Below are positions 24,344 to 31,842 of a stretch of DNA of 52,221 bases, piece by piece; within the stretch, counting starts at the first letter, position 1, and the number at the start of each line of letters is the position of its first letter. Position numbers and translations under genes: made by a program. Location of the stretch: positions 1 to 52,221 of IMG/VR virus record IMGVR_UViG_3300035698_011887, one strand, 5' to 3'. Below the pieces are notes generated by a model. That model worked only from the letters and a program-made list of their open reading frames with translations, searched no databases and was not told where the DNA came from. This stretch comes from a virus.

Positions 24344-24355
24344 ATGGAAAAATAA
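24344..24355 (+). CDS. Three-codon leader minigene (MEK)
   Basis: ATG GAA AAA TAA stands four bases after the full ribosome site AGGAGGTGA (24331-24339); its stop is followed at once by the adhesin ATG at 24356. The adhesin start is 16 bases from the site, too far for direct initiation, so translation by termination-reinitiation through this minigene is likely. Confidence 0.45.
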   Translation: MEK

Positions 24356-27130
24356 ATGGCAGACGTATATTCAGCAATAATACTTGACGATGACTACTGG
24401 GATGGGACTATATCCTGGGGCGGTGAGACTACTGAAGCCAACCGGGACACTAAGTATTCCACTCGTAGATTTACGTCTGTTGCTGCCTGGGAGGCTGATA
24501 GAGGAACAAATAGCCAAGCTGGTGATAATGAATATGGGATTATCAGTGGCGCTTGGGCGAGCGCAGATGCAGCAGCGGTGCATATATCAGGTTTTAGTTC
24601 TGATGCCGAAATACTACAATGTCCTTTAACATTACCCGATGGTACAAATCCAGCAAGGCATAATGGTATCCTTGATGGTGTAGCTAATTCTCATAAACTT
24701 GAATTAGATGCTGATGGTCAAATATTAAGTGCCAACCAAAGCAATGTAACAATAGACGGATTACAATTACATAATACCAGGACGGGTGATGTTTCAGCAG
24801 CGTGTGTTTTGTTCAATCAAGCAAACACGGGGATGGTTCTTAAAAATCTTGTGTGCAGCGGGGCTGAAGACGGAAATGGAATACAGATTTCCAATGCTGC
24901 TATTACTGTTACAATCCACAATTGTGTTGTTTATAACCCTCATGCTCAACATGCAGCATCAGAGGGGATATATCTTAATATCTGTTCCACAGCGCTTGTT
25001 TATAATTGTGTAGTTTATAATTATAATGATGGCATTGAAGTTGATAACGGAACAGTAACAGTCAAAAATACTGCCGTTTTTAATAATGGTGATGACTTTG
25101 ATGGCACATTCACTCTTGACTATAACGCCTCAGACGATGGTGACGGTACAAACGCTGTTGATTGGACAGCAGAGGCAACAGACTGGGCAGCTAATTTCAC
25201 AGCTTATACTACTGGAAATTTTACACCGCTAAATGTTGATTTGCCGGGTGCGGGAGTTGGCCCAGATACAGACGCTAACGTTCTCACAACTGATATAATC
25301 GGCAACGCAAGAAGCGGTGGCACCTGTACGATAGGAGCGTTTGAGTATCAGGGTGGGGCAACCACCACCACCACTACCACTACGACTTCAAGTACCATTT
25401 CTACTACTTCAAGCACTGCTTCAACAGCTTCAACTACCTCGTCTACGGAAAGTACCACATCTTCAAGTACCACCAGTTCATCAACAACCACATCCTCAAG
25501 TACCAGTTCTACAGCAAGTACTACCAGCTCAACACATTCAACAACCAGCTCTTCAACTACAAGTTCAACTGCTTCTACAACCAGTACTACACACAGTACC
25601 ACCACTAGTTCCTCAACAACAGCGTCTAGTTCAAGCACTACTTCATCTACAGCTTCTACTACTAGTACCACATCTTCAACACACAGTACCACCAGTTCCA
25701 CACACACCACCACAAGTTCGACTTACAGTACTACCTCCTCTACAGCATCGACACTGAGTACCACATCCAGTACGTACTCATCTACCTCAAGCACAGCGAG
25801 TACCACTTCGTCTACATATTCGACTGTTAGTACAACTACCAGTTCATTTAGTACAACGTCTTCTACTGCGTCTACTGTCAGTACCACTTCGTCTACATAT
25901 TCAACTACATCTTCTACCGCTTCGACACTGAGTACCACATCCAGTACAGCAAGTACCACGAGTTCTACATATTCAACTGTCAGTACCACAAGTAGCACAT
26001 ATAGCACAACATCAAGTACATACAGTACCACAAGTACAACAGCTTCTACATTGAGTACCACTTCAAGCTCAAGTTCTACAGAGTCCACAACGTCAACATA
26101 TAGTACCACAAGTTCAACTGCTCCCGGAGCAACAACACATTCAACAACCACAAGCAGTTCGTCTACCAGTTCAACTTATTCAACCACAAGTACCACGAGT
26201 TCAACGTATAGCACTACCAGTTCTACACTGTCTACCACAAGCAGTTCTATGAGTACCACTTCAAGCACTGCTTCAACTATCAGTACCACATCTTCAACAC
26301 ACTCGACTACCTCATCTACAGCATCTACCACGAGTAGTTCATATTCGACTACATCCAGTACAGCGAGTACTACGAGTTCAACACACAGTACCACATCCAG
26401 TACCCATACTACTACCAGTTCGACTGCGAGTACCACCAGTTCCACATCTAGTACGATATCTACCACAAGCACGACTGCTCCCGGAGTGACAACACACAGC
26501 ACAACTACCAGTAGCTCAAGTTCCAGTTCAACGGCTTCGACTACATCGAGTACTCAATCTACCATCAGTACAACTTCAAGTACAACATCTTCAACAGCCA
26601 GTACCACGAGTAGTACTGCAAGTACGACTTCGAGTACTTATTCTACCATCAGTACAACGTCTTCAACATATAGTACCACCAGTTCGACACATAGTACGAT
26701 ATCTACCACATCCAGTACCCATACTTCTACCAGTTCGACTTTAAGCACGACCTCAAGCTCAATGAGTACAACGAGCAGTACAGCTTCAACTACCAGCAGT
26801 ACAGCATCAACTGGCAGCACAACATCGAGCTTTTCAACTACATCCAGTACTCAATCTACGACCAGTTCGAGCAGTTCAAGCTCAACCTATACAACTACCA
26901 GCAGTACGTCAAGTTCGTCAAGCAGTACCATGACAACTCAGACAGGAGCAACAGGAACTACCACAACAAGCTCTTCGAGTTCGAGTTCAACGACAAGCAG
27001 TACATATATACCAACAGATGCTATTTACAATTTTAAACATGCGGCAATTAAAACCAATTTTAAGCACAAAAACACACAAGTTAATTTTAAGCACAAAAAC
27101 ACACAAGTTAATTTTAAGGAGGTGGTTTAA
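24356..27130 (+). CDS. Large adhesin: parallel beta-helix head with mucin-like Ser/Thr stalk
   Basis: The 924-residue protein has residues 1 to about 335 in the form of a right-handed parallel beta-helix (NVTIDGLQLHNTRTGD, GMVLKNLVCSG, ALVYNCVVYNYNDGIEV, TVTVKNTAVFNNGDD are successive turns; ending ARSGGTCTIGAFEYQG). Residues of about 338-885 are almost only Ser and Thr with regular Ala, Tyr, His, Val or Met and two short APG(A/V)TTHSTT breaks. The C-terminus has four NFK turns, two of them an exact NFKHKNTQV repeat. No signal peptide, so it is probably a virion protein. The stalk is the type of sequence that becomes densely O-glycosylated, and the sugar-enzyme island lies just upstream. Confidence 0.75.
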   Translation: MADVYSAIILDDDYWDGTISWGGETTEANRDTKYSTRRFTSVAAWEADRGTNSQAGDNEYGIISGAWASADAAAVHISGFSSDAEILQCPLTLPDGTNPARHNGILDGVANSHKLELDADGQILSANQSNVTIDGLQLHNTRTGDVSAACVLFNQANTGMVLKNLVCSGAEDGNGIQISNAAITVTIHNCVVYNPHAQHAASEGIYLNICSTALVYNCVVYNYNDGIEVDNGTVTVKNTAVFNNGDDFDGTFTLDYNASDDGDGTNAVDWTAEATDWAANFTAYTTGNFTPLNVDLPGAGVGPDTDANVLTTDIIGNARSGGTCTIGAFEYQGGATTTTTTTTTSSTISTTSSTASTASTTSSTESTTSSSTTSSSTTTSSSTSSTASTTSSTHSTTSSSTTSSTASTTSTTHSTTTSSSTTASSSSTTSSTASTTSTTSSTHSTTSSTHTTTSSTYSTTSSTASTLSTTSSTYSSTSSTASTTSSTYSTVSTTTSSFSTTSSTASTVSTTSSTYSTTSSTASTLSTTSSTASTTSSTYSTVSTTSSTYSTTSSTYSTTSTTASTLSTTSSSSSTESTTSTYSTTSSTAPGATTHSTTTSSSSTSSTYSTTSTTSSTYSTTSSTLSTTSSSMSTTSSTASTISTTSSTHSTTSSTASTTSSSYSTTSSTASTTSSTHSTTSSTHTTTSSTASTTSSTSSTISTTSTTAPGVTTHSTTTSSSSSSSTASTTSSTQSTISTTSSTTSSTASTTSSTASTTSSTYSTISTTSSTYSTTSSTHSTISTTSSTHTSTSSTLSTTSSSMSTTSSTASTTSSTASTGSTTSSFSTTSSTQSTTSSSSSSSTYTTTSSTSSSSSSTMTTQTGATGTTTTSSSSSSSTTSSTYIPTDAIYNFKHAAIKTNFKHKNTQVNFKHKNTQVNFKEVV
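25369..27010 (+). repeat. Ser/Thr-coding tract 4 (about 547 codons)
   Basis: The longest of four such tracts in the window. Units of about 11-12 codons (such as STTSSTASTVST) recur with changing codons. Two APG(A/V)TTHSTT islands at about 26121 and 26479 divide it into three blocks, suggesting duplication of a block of about 350 bases. The antisense strand is open and gives Val/Leu/Glu-rich shadow frames. Confidence 0.88.
27056..27115 (+). repeat. 27-bp perfect direct repeat at the adhesin 3' end
   Basis: The unit AATTTTAAGCACAAAAACAC plus seven more bases occurs at 27056-27082 and 27083-27109, and a third partial copy follows. It encodes NFKHKNTQV. No spacers, so not a CRISPR array; it is a coding tandem duplication. 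Confidence 0.85.
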
Positions 27131-27469
27131 ATGGCTTCAGTAGAATCCTTTACAAAACAAAACTATGAGCAGTTCTTCATTGCCGTCGATTTAGTAGACG
27201 TATTGGAGTCTGGGGAAAGCATAGATTTAGCTTCAACAACCATCACAGCATTAAAAGTGGATGGGACAACGGCAGCAACAGCTATTATATTGCAACCGCT
27301 AACAAAAGCATTAGATGATTCCCCTGATGGTGGAACTGACAACAGAGTTAAACTTCGAGTTCAAGCTGGTGTGGAGGCAGATTCTCCATACAAAATAACA
27401 TTTAAAATTCCTACAGATTTGAATAATCAATGGGAAGTAGATGTTAAAATGAAAATAAAGGAGTTGTAA
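27131..27469 (+). CDS. Hypothetical phage structural-type protein
   Basis: The 112-residue protein starts at ATG 27131, directly after the adhesin stop and behind AAGGAGGTGG. It has a beta-rich pattern (ESIDLASTTITALKVDG; SPYKITFKIPTDLNNQWEVDVKMKI) that resembles small beta-sandwich proteins encoded beside fibres. It could be a fibre accessory or tip protein. The family is not recognised. Confidence 0.6.
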   Translation: MASVESFTKQNYEQFFIAVDLVDVLESGESIDLASTTITALKVDGTTAATAIILQPLTKALDDSPDGGTDNRVKLRVQAGVEADSPYKITFKIPTDLNNQWEVDVKMKIKEL

Positions 27470-27470
27470 A

Positions 27471-27893
27471 ATGACTGAGTTCACCGACAAAGATAGAATA
27501 TTGCTTACACGACACGATGTAAAACTTGGTAGGGTATGCTCGGATATGAAGGAACTAAAAAAAGAGTTAAAAGAAGGCTTCAAGACAATATTTGAAAAAT
27601 TGGATGCAAATATTGTAAATTGCTCGGTGAATAGAACTGAGTGTCAAAGGGAATTTGATGGAAAGATAAAAGATATTGATGAAAAGACAGGGAAGTTTTT
27701 TACTAGGACAGTTTTAATGTGGATTCTTGGTATTCTTATCTTTGGTGTAATTAGTATTGGTTCATTTACGGGAGCAGTAGCAATTATGTCAAATGTAAAC
27801 AAACAAAGAATATTAGACTTTCACAAAGGGGAGACTATTAGAAATGATTTGGGAACCAGTAATAAAACTACTTCGAGTAGAAGAGAATTTTGA
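27471..27893 (+). CDS. Membrane-anchored coiled-coil protein, possible holin-type
   Basis: The 140-residue protein has an N-terminal charged coiled coil (CSDMKELKKELKEGFKTIFE), one strong membrane segment at about residues 82-105 (MWILGILIFGVISIGSFTGA) and a short tail. This resembles XhlA/hemolysin-type proteins that go with phage holins. The next gene, a putative lysis protein, begins 50 bases before its stop. Lysis role is inferred from position and topology. Confidence 0.55.
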   Translation: MTEFTDKDRILLTRHDVKLGRVCSDMKELKKELKEGFKTIFEKLDANIVNCSVNRTECQREFDGKIKDIDEKTGKFFTRTVLMWILGILIFGVISIGSFTGAVAIMSNVNKQRILDFHKGETIRNDLGTSNKTTSSRREF

Positions 27894-28272
27894 CTTCGGC
27901 ACGTTTGGGGTTTGGCTTATAAGCACCCGAGCTTTTTGTGTTTGTCTTGAGCCACCTGATATAGAGAACTCAAGAAACATTTCCAGTATACCTGCACAGC
28001 AGTATGAATGTGAGAGATACTCTTCAGATAAGTACCCAGATACATTTCAGGTTATGAATGTTCCCAATAGAGACAAGGTACTTATCCATGCAGGCAATCT
28101 AAAGAAGCACACAGAGGGTTGTATAATGCTTGCTCAACACTTTGGAAAACTGGAAGTAGCAACTCAGGAAGAGAGAGCGGTACTTAATTCTGGTAATACT
28201 TTTAAGTCCTTTATGAATTTAATGGAAGGCGTTAAGAAATTTAACTTGACAATCGTTGAACACTATGGTTAA
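27844..28272 (+). CDS. DUF5675-like protein, putative lysis-associated enzyme
   Basis: The 142-residue protein has FGTFGVWLISTRAFCVCLEP, ISSIPAQQYECER and VPNRDKVLIHAGNLKKHTEG followed by CIMLAQH, matching the DUF5675 pattern (TLG.L, IPaG.Y, R..IliHxGN, GCI). The family is common next to phage holins and has a fold reminiscent of L,D-transpeptidase-type enzymes, with conserved His and Cys. ATG 27844 is inside the previous gene, but the family match begins near this start. It is a candidate cell-wall enzyme. Confidence 0.65.
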   Translation: MIWEPVIKLLRVEENFDFGTFGVWLISTRAFCVCLEPPDIENSRNISSIPAQQYECERYSSDKYPDTFQVMNVPNRDKVLIHAGNLKKHTEGCIMLAQHFGKLEVATQEERAVLNSGNTFKSFMNLMEGVKKFNLTIVEHYG

Positions 28273-28294
28273 CGAAAACTAAGGAGGTAGACAG

Positions 28295-29227
28295 ATGAAA
28301 ACTTTAATGTACATGTTTTTGGTTTTAGTTTTATTAATTGCTTCTGTTTGTTCCGCAGCAAACATTACTTTAAGATGGGATGCTAATACGGAAACAGATT
28401 TGGCTGGTTATGAATTGCATTATAAGATGGATACACCGGGAGAGCCTTACGATGGAACTGGTGCCACTGAAGGAAACTCACCAGTAGATATACCATTGAG
28501 TATTTTAGTTGATGTGAACAACCCTGAGTTTACAATAACTAATTTAGATGCTGGACATATATATTTTCTTGCATTGAAAGCATATGACACAACAGCTAAT
28601 TATAGTGGTCTTTCCAATGAGGTTACTTCTTTTTATATATCATCGCCAATGAATGGCTTCCTTATTAACTCAACTAACTATACTGCATTTAATGTACATG
28701 GCAGAGCAGCGGCCTTTATTGATGTAGATATTTATTCCAATAATGTATTAATTGGAACAACAACACCAGATACAAATGGGGCTTGGTCAATAGATATTGA
28801 TTTTAGTGGTGTGAGTCAAGGGATAATTAATATTCATGCTGAAACAAATGCAAGCCCGTTACCCACGGGCAGTGTGGTTGGAACATTAGATTATACAGCC
28901 CCGCTACCACCCACAATAACACAATCATTAGTGGTTACTTCTGTAACTCAAACAGAGGTAGGTCTTTCGTGGGATGACGTTCCAGATACCACAGGATATG
29001 TTGTGTATAGAAATGGTGCAAATATTAGTCAGACACCCAACAATCAGTATACTGATGTGGGATTGACACCAGCAACAACCTATGAATATGAAGTATCAAC
29101 AGTAGATAATCTTAGCATCAAATCGAATTTGGAAAGCGCTACGACCTTACCAGATAGTAGTCCACCACCTAGTGGAGGTAGAGGTGGAGGTAGTAGCAGT
29201 GGTTGCTTTATTAACTCAATCAAATAA
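28295..29227 (+). CDS. Exported fibronectin type III protein with truncated GCFIATA-like end
   Basis: The 310-residue protein follows AAGGAGGT. It has a Sec signal peptide (residues 1-21, hydrophobic, cleavage after CSA), a first fibronectin type III domain (ITLRWDANTETDLAGYELHY, IYFLALKAYDTTANYSGLSN), an Ig-like middle (SPMNGFLINSTNYTAFNVHG) and a second fibronectin domain (VGLSWDDVPDTTGYVVYRNG). The end is Pro/Gly/Ser-rich and stops at GCFINSIK, which recalls the host motif GCFIATAAYG that precedes membrane anchors, here cut short. Probably a host-derived surface or superinfection protein. Confidence 0.65.
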   Translation: MKTLMYMFLVLVLLIASVCSAANITLRWDANTETDLAGYELHYKMDTPGEPYDGTGATEGNSPVDIPLSILVDVNNPEFTITNLDAGHIYFLALKAYDTTANYSGLSNEVTSFYISSPMNGFLINSTNYTAFNVHGRAAAFIDVDIYSNNVLIGTTTPDTNGAWSIDIDFSGVSQGIINIHAETNASPLPTGSVVGTLDYTAPLPPTITQSLVVTSVTQTEVGLSWDDVPDTTGYVVYRNGANISQTPNNQYTDVGLTPATTYEYEVSTVDNLSIKSNLESATTLPDSSPPPSGGRGGGSSSGCFINSIK

Positions 29228-29243
29228 ATTAAGGAGGTAAATT

Positions 29244-29711
29244 ATGTTATCTTGGTTTGGAAAAGTATTTGGCACAGGAAAAGCATTGGAACAAGGATTA
29301 GGTACTATTGATAAGGTAGCTGATGGAGCAGTCAAAGGACTTGATGCCTTGTTTTTTACACCAGAAGAGAAATCAAATCAGTCTGTGAGGATTCTCGGAA
29401 TGAATATGGCAATGGTAAAAGCTTTGCAGGATGAGTTTGCCCCAAGAGCAATCACACGCAGAGTACTTGCAATTATTATTGTAGGCAGTACTTTTATTCA
29501 TTTCAATATTGCTGTGTTTATGGGAATCATGGCTAATTTGAATCCGAAAATTATTATGGTTGATGGAAAAGAAGTTAATGCTTGGACAGGTGCTTTGAAT
29601 TTTACAGCGACAATACTTGCCCAAGAGATTAAGATTGCTATGATTGTGGTATTCTTCTACTTTGGATACTATGGTGTCAAAGCAATAATGAGAGAAAAGA
29701 ATGGCAATTAA
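29244..29711 (+). CDS. Holin-like membrane protein
   Basis: The 155-residue protein follows AAGGAGGTAAAT. The N-terminal half is amphipathic (GLGTIDKVADGAVKGLDALF, then FFTPEEKS), followed by two membrane segments at about 72-97 and 118-145, the layout of the holin_3TM group. Its place among the lysis cassette genes at the end of the + arm supports holin function. A second membrane protein follows. Confidence 0.62.
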   Translation: MLSWFGKVFGTGKALEQGLGTIDKVADGAVKGLDALFFTPEEKSNQSVRILGMNMAMVKALQDEFAPRAITRRVLAIIIVGSTFIHFNIAVFMGIMANLNPKIIMVDGKEVNAWTGALNFTATILAQEIKIAMIVVFFYFGYYGVKAIMREKNGN

Positions 29712-29731
29712 CCATTAACAAGGAGGTAGAA

Positions 29732-29899
29732 ATGGAATTTTTGTGGCTAGTAGGCGGAGTTTTGGTTGGTGGGGTTGTAATGTTTTTTGTGGCTCGGAAC
29801 AACCAGAAGAAGTTTAATGAAGCACTGAACATTGACCCTAAGATGAAAGCAAAAGAAGTTCTTGCTGAGTTAAAGCGCCGTCTTGCAAGTAAGATATAA
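29732..29899 (+). CDS. Small single-span membrane protein
   Basis: ATG 29732 stands after AAGGAGGT. The 55-residue product has an N-terminal membrane segment (WLVGGVLVGGVVMFFVARN) and a Lys/Glu-rich cytoplasmic or periplasmic tail (KAKEVLAELKRRLASKI). It could be an antiholin or an i-spanin-like protein. It is the last gene of the + arm and is followed by the convergent hairpin. Confidence 0.6.
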   Translation: MEFLWLVGGVLVGGVVMFFVARNNQKKFNEALNIDPKMKAKEVLAELKRRLASKI

Positions 29900-29907
29900 T
29901 TGATTGG

Positions 29908-29934
29908 GCTCCCCTCTATTCTTTAGGGGGGAGC
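29908..29934. terminator. Bidirectional hairpin between convergent arms
   Basis: GCTCCCC (29908-29914) pairs with GGGGAGC (29928-29934) over 7 GC-rich bp with a 13-base loop. It lies between the last + gene (stop 29899) and the end of the - arm, overlapping the 3' end of the - gene at 29916. No long T run follows on either side, so termination may be weak or factor-assisted. Confidence 0.6.
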
Positions 29935-30158
29935 TTAAATATTTCGTCCCACTCTTCAAACAGTCTTCTCAATGCTCTTCTTTTTGTGCTTCTAATTATA
30001 GATAGATAATCCATATCGGTTCGTTTTAATTTTAGTGCATGTAACTTCTGTGCAATAGCTTCAGTACTCTTTCCAACGTATTTACCTATCTCATGGTTAG
30101 TCATTGAATTATAATTATCAAGCAAGTAATCTAATTGCCACTCTACCCATTCTGCCAT
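29916..30158 (-). CDS. Myb/SANT-like helix-turn-helix small protein
   Basis: The 80-residue protein has WVEWQLDYLLDNYNSMTNHE, then IGKYVGKSTEAIAQKLHALKLKR, which fits the SANT/Myb-like three-helix pattern of phage and bacterial DNA-binding proteins (W..EE..L..N...., LA..LGRS..AV..K...L). Start and previous stop overlap (TAATG). Last gene of the - arm. Probably a small DNA-binding protein. Confidence 0.6.
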   Translation of the reverse strand: MAEWVEWQLDYLLDNYNSMTNHEIGKYVGKSTEAIAQKLHALKLKRTDMDYLSIIRSTKRRALRRLFEEWDEIFKLPPKE

Positions 30159-30376
30159 TATTCTTCTTCCAGCAGTTTTTGTTTTAGATACATAACAAGG
30201 TCTAATGCCTCCTGATATGCATCCATCAATGAGTTCCTACCATTATTTGTTTGCAAAGGAGTTCCATATCGGATAGTTCCAATCTCTTCTCTCTTTTGCA
30301 AATCAATTATCACTTGCGGTAGAACATTCTGTGTTCCTTTCTTTGGTTCTGGTTCTCTGATATGTGCTTTTGACAT
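30158..30376 (-). CDS. MazG-like small protein
   Basis: The 72-residue protein with VLPQVIIDLQKREEIGTIRY, then GTPLQTNNGRNSLMDAYQEA and LDLVMYL, resembles a small all-alpha NTP pyrophosphohydrolase-like family seen in phages and actinobacteria. The acidic helix (DAYQEALDL) is compatible with metal binding, but the full EExxE/ExxD set is not evident. TAATG overlaps on both sides place it in the recombination operon. It might sanitise nucleotide pools. Confidence 0.5.
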   Translation of the reverse strand: MSKAHIREPEPKKGTQNVLPQVIIDLQKREEIGTIRYGTPLQTNNGRNSLMDAYQEALDLVMYLKQKLLEEE

Positions 30377-31011
30377 TATACTTCCTTTGGAATTAGATTT
30401 ACTTTTGCAAATTCTCCATGATATTTTAAGGCTGCCTCGTTATAGGCTCTTGCTGCGTCTTTTTTTGTTTCATACATGCCAAGATGTTTTTTATGGTAAT
30501 TAACTGTTATATATGCTTGCCATTTTTTTGCTCCCTTGTCTCTCCACACTCCCTTATAGCCAGATTTATTTTTGCTGTTTACTTTTCTATTCCTACTATT
30601 TTGTTTATTGGTACACACCCTTAGTTTTTCCTTTCGATTATCTAATGTATTGTGGTTTCTATGGTCTATTTGAACATCTCTACTTGGTGTTATTCCCAAT
30701 ACAATGTGCTGCAACCCCACTTTTTTTCTGCCCATGTCTGCATTCACTCTCCCTTGGTGTAAACGCCATTTATATTTTTTAACCTTGTCAACATCTTCGG
30801 CATCAATAAGTGTCCTTGCTACCTCTTCTGACCTTACATTATATAAAACAATTTCTGCAATATCTCCATTGATAATTATTTTATTGGGGTCACTGGTTGT
30901 TCTTTTCTTTATTTTTCCATATCGGGATACCTGCATATAGTGTTTACCACAATATCCTTTTGCATCGTGTATAGAAGAACAGCCAATTACCTTACATATT
31001 CTCTTTGACAC
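30376..31011 (-). CDS. HNH endonuclease with AP2 domain (homing type)
   Basis: The start is GTG 31011, seven bases after GGAGGT; an ATG at 31026 overlaps that site. The 211-residue protein has an N-terminal Cys motif (CKVIGCSSIHDAKGYCGKHY), an HNH_3 core (LQHIVLG, VQIDHRNHNTLDNRKEKLRV) and a C-terminal AP2-like DNA-binding domain (SGYKGVWRDKGAKKWQAYIT, then LGMYETKKDAARAYNEAALK). Such free-standing endonucleases spread by homing. It sits directly after the C-terminal piece of the split SbcC, the second HNH gene of this cluster. Confidence 0.85.
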   Translation of the reverse strand: MSKRICKVIGCSSIHDAKGYCGKHYMQVSRYGKIKKRTTSDPNKIIINGDIAEIVLYNVRSEEVARTLIDAEDVDKVKKYKWRLHQGRVNADMGRKKVGLQHIVLGITPSRDVQIDHRNHNTLDNRKEKLRVCTNKQNSRNRKVNSKNKSGYKGVWRDKGAKKWQAYITVNYHKKHLGMYETKKDAARAYNEAALKYHGEFAKVNLIPKEV

Positions 31012-31609
31012 TGCTGATACCTCCATTTTTAGTTACGGTGAATGTCTTGTCTGCCGAAATATTTATTTCTGTTTGGTGTGACACTATTATTATTTGTAGT
31101 CCCAGCTTTGTGGATAACATTTTGAGCATGTCACTTGCCTTTTCATGCAAATCTCTGGACAAGTTTCTTAGAGGTTCATCTAATACTATGGTACTTCGAT
31201 TCTTTTTCAAAGACCAAAATGATATTCTTAAAGCTAAAGATGCAACATCTACGGGACCAAATCCCGACCCTTCTAATGGATGATACTCATTCCCATGTTC
31301 CTCAAACAACAAGTCGCATTCTGTCTTGTTTCTTCGTGTTACAAATCTGACTACAAACTCTATCTCTTCATCAAATACCGAGCGTATAGCAGTCGTGACA
31401 AGCTTAGAAATATGATATTCAAGATTGCTCTGCGTTATCTGTGCTACTTCTTGGAAGATTATACGAGCCTTCTCTGCGTGTGCTGCTCTGTCCTTATGGA
31501 AGATATAGCTCTCTTCCAAACTTTCAACCTGCTCTTCCAGTAATGTCTTTCTTGCTTTGGCATTTTGGAAGTGTTCTTTTATGGATTCAAATTCTTCTAG
31601 GTTTACCAT
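30992..31609 (-). CDS. sbcC: SbcC/Rad50-like ATPase, C-terminal piece
   Basis: The 205-residue protein has a short coiled coil, then the ABC signature region LEGSGFGPVDVASLALRISF and a Walker B with catalytic Glu, STIVLDEPLRNLS, and a D-loop/H-loop region LQIIIVSHQTEI. It has no Walker A, so it cannot act alone. With the pieces at 31603-31842 and 33626-34708 it makes a complete SbcC/gp46-type ATPase, which with SbcD processes DNA ends for recombination. It overlaps the preceding small gene by seven bases. Confidence 0.85.
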   Translation of the reverse strand: MVNLEEFESIKEHFQNAKARKTLLEEQVESLEESYIFHKDRAAHAEKARIIFQEVAQITQSNLEYHISKLVTTAIRSVFDEEIEFVVRFVTRRNKTECDLLFEEHGNEYHPLEGSGFGPVDVASLALRISFWSLKKNRSTIVLDEPLRNLSRDLHEKASDMLKMLSTKLGLQIIIVSHQTEINISADKTFTVTKNGGISSVKENM

Positions 31610-31842
31610 TCGTAAGAATCCCTCAACTCAGCATATTTTTTGTCGAGTTCCTTCTGGCTTTTCTCCATTTTCTTTTGGATGTCCTGCAATAGTTCGGCAG
31701 CATCTTCAACAGTAGTGACACCAAACCGTTCTTCCATCTGCTTCAGCAATGTTTCGAGCATTCCACCTAACTTGCTTTGCTCTTCCTTTGCATCAGTGAT
31801 AGCCTCTTCTAGTTCATCCAGTTTCTTTTCAATCTCTTCCAT
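31603..31842 (-). CDS. SbcC/Rad50-like descending coiled-coil piece
   Basis: The 79-residue protein is a Lys/Glu-rich coiled coil throughout, with a mid-break FGVTTVEDAAELLQDI that is typical of the descending arm of phage Rad50-like proteins. ATG 31842 stands eight bases after AGGAGG, inside the end of sbcD. Its end overlaps the start of the ATPase C-terminal piece. It most likely supplies the strand of coil between zinc hook and C-terminal lobe. As a separate polypeptide it is unusual. Confidence 0.6.
   Translation of the reverse strand: MEEIEKKLDELEEAITDAKEEQSKLGGMLETLLKQMEERFGVTTVEDAAELLQDIQKKMEKSQKELDKKYAELRDSYEW

Noticed and set aside
27056-27115. Short direct repeats as a CRISPR array
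   Set aside because: The 27-bp repeats are contiguous without spacers and lie in a coding frame.
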